Shown here: positions 63,927 through 64,000 of the stretch, piece after piece
How positions within the stretch are numbered: position 1 is the first letter of the stretch
Layout: every line of letters begins with the position of its first letter
Translations under genes and position numbers: made by a program
NCBI GenBank assembly: GCA_017893485.1
Contig: CM030367.1
Location: 89,106,910 to 89,170,909 of the forward strand
Source: Hemerocallis citrina
Taxonomy: Eukaryota > Streptophyta > Magnoliopsida > Asparagales > Asphodelaceae
Length of the DNA stretch: 64,000 bases
Direction of reading: 5' to 3'
The notes under the pieces: model-generated
Told to the model about the DNA's origin: nothing
Databases searched by the model: none
Seen by the model: the letters and a program-made list of their open reading frames with translations, nothing else

Positions 63927-64000
63927 CGAGCCCCCCACTCCCGAAGACTGAGCTTCATCAGCCTTTGAGGAGTAGTTTTACTGTTTTAATGGCTGGCGGA
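63927..64000 (-). promoter_or_regulatory. Polypurine tract and internal edge of that element
   Basis: On the minus strand, GGGAGTGGGGGGCTCG (63942-63927) directly precedes the LTR start. This identifies the adjacent LTR as the 3' LTR and shows that the element's internal region continues beyond the right end of the window. Confidence 0.75.

Overview
The window reads as nuclear chromosome DNA from a flowering plant, probably a eudicot. Evidence: LTR retrotransposons primed by plant initiator-tRNA-Met (TGGTATCAGAGC), Tat-lineage and chromovirus Ty3/gypsy relics, Ty1/copia relics, a hAT transposon, a PIF/Harbinger-like MITE, Helitrons, long AT-rich microsatellites and short GT-AG introns. There is no sign of bacterial genes. 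Almost everything is transposable element, mostly decayed and nested. The species cannot be named from the sequence alone.

Layout. 0.2-7.98 kb: a decayed Tat-type Ty3/gypsy element (gag, protease, RT, RNase H, second RNase H, integrase, tandem repeats, an antisense coiled-coil ORF, then a stray second gag piece). 7.99-21.40 kb: a non-autonomous LTR element ('X') with LTRs of about 3.3 kb and no recognisable pol. Its 5' LTR holds a MITE and a reverse-oriented solo-LTR-like block, and that block holds a Helitron carrying a six-exon host-gene fragment. 21.40-24.9 kb: a reverse-strand LTR plus internal tail of another element. 24.9-25.75 kb: Tat-type tandem repeats.

25.75-32.0 kb: a Ty1/copia element split inside its integrase zinc finger by a 3.2-kb solo LTR with a perfect 5-bp target duplication. 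32.0-32.8 kb: the 5' end of a second copia element abutting it head-to-head. 32.8-38.4 kb: two host-gene remnants, the second split by a hAT transposon (34646-38181) with a perfect 8-bp duplication and a transposase broken by one frameshift. 38.4-47.2 kb: copia LTR pieces, a solo LTR (duplication CATGG), possible CACTA ends and a reverse-strand copia element with gag-protease but no recognisable pol.

47.93-58.23 kb: a 10.3-kb LARD-like element ('Z') with very long LTRs (4.8 and 4.4 kb), PBS and PPT, about 1 kb of internal sequence, and a 406-bp Helitron in one LTR only. 58.7-62.7 kb: a reverse-strand chromovirus polyprotein relic, truncated in gag by an X-like LTR end. 63.3-64.0 kb: the 3' LTR and polypurine tract of another reverse-strand element running off the window.

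The most informative object is the Helitron at 11286-14116. It shares both ends with the short Helitron at 48249-48654, but instead of simple repeats it holds a multi-exon host-gene fragment whose six exons splice in frame (154 codons). Elsewhere the mobile-element genes are mostly inactivated by stops, frameshifts and lost catalytic residues, which are recorded per entry.
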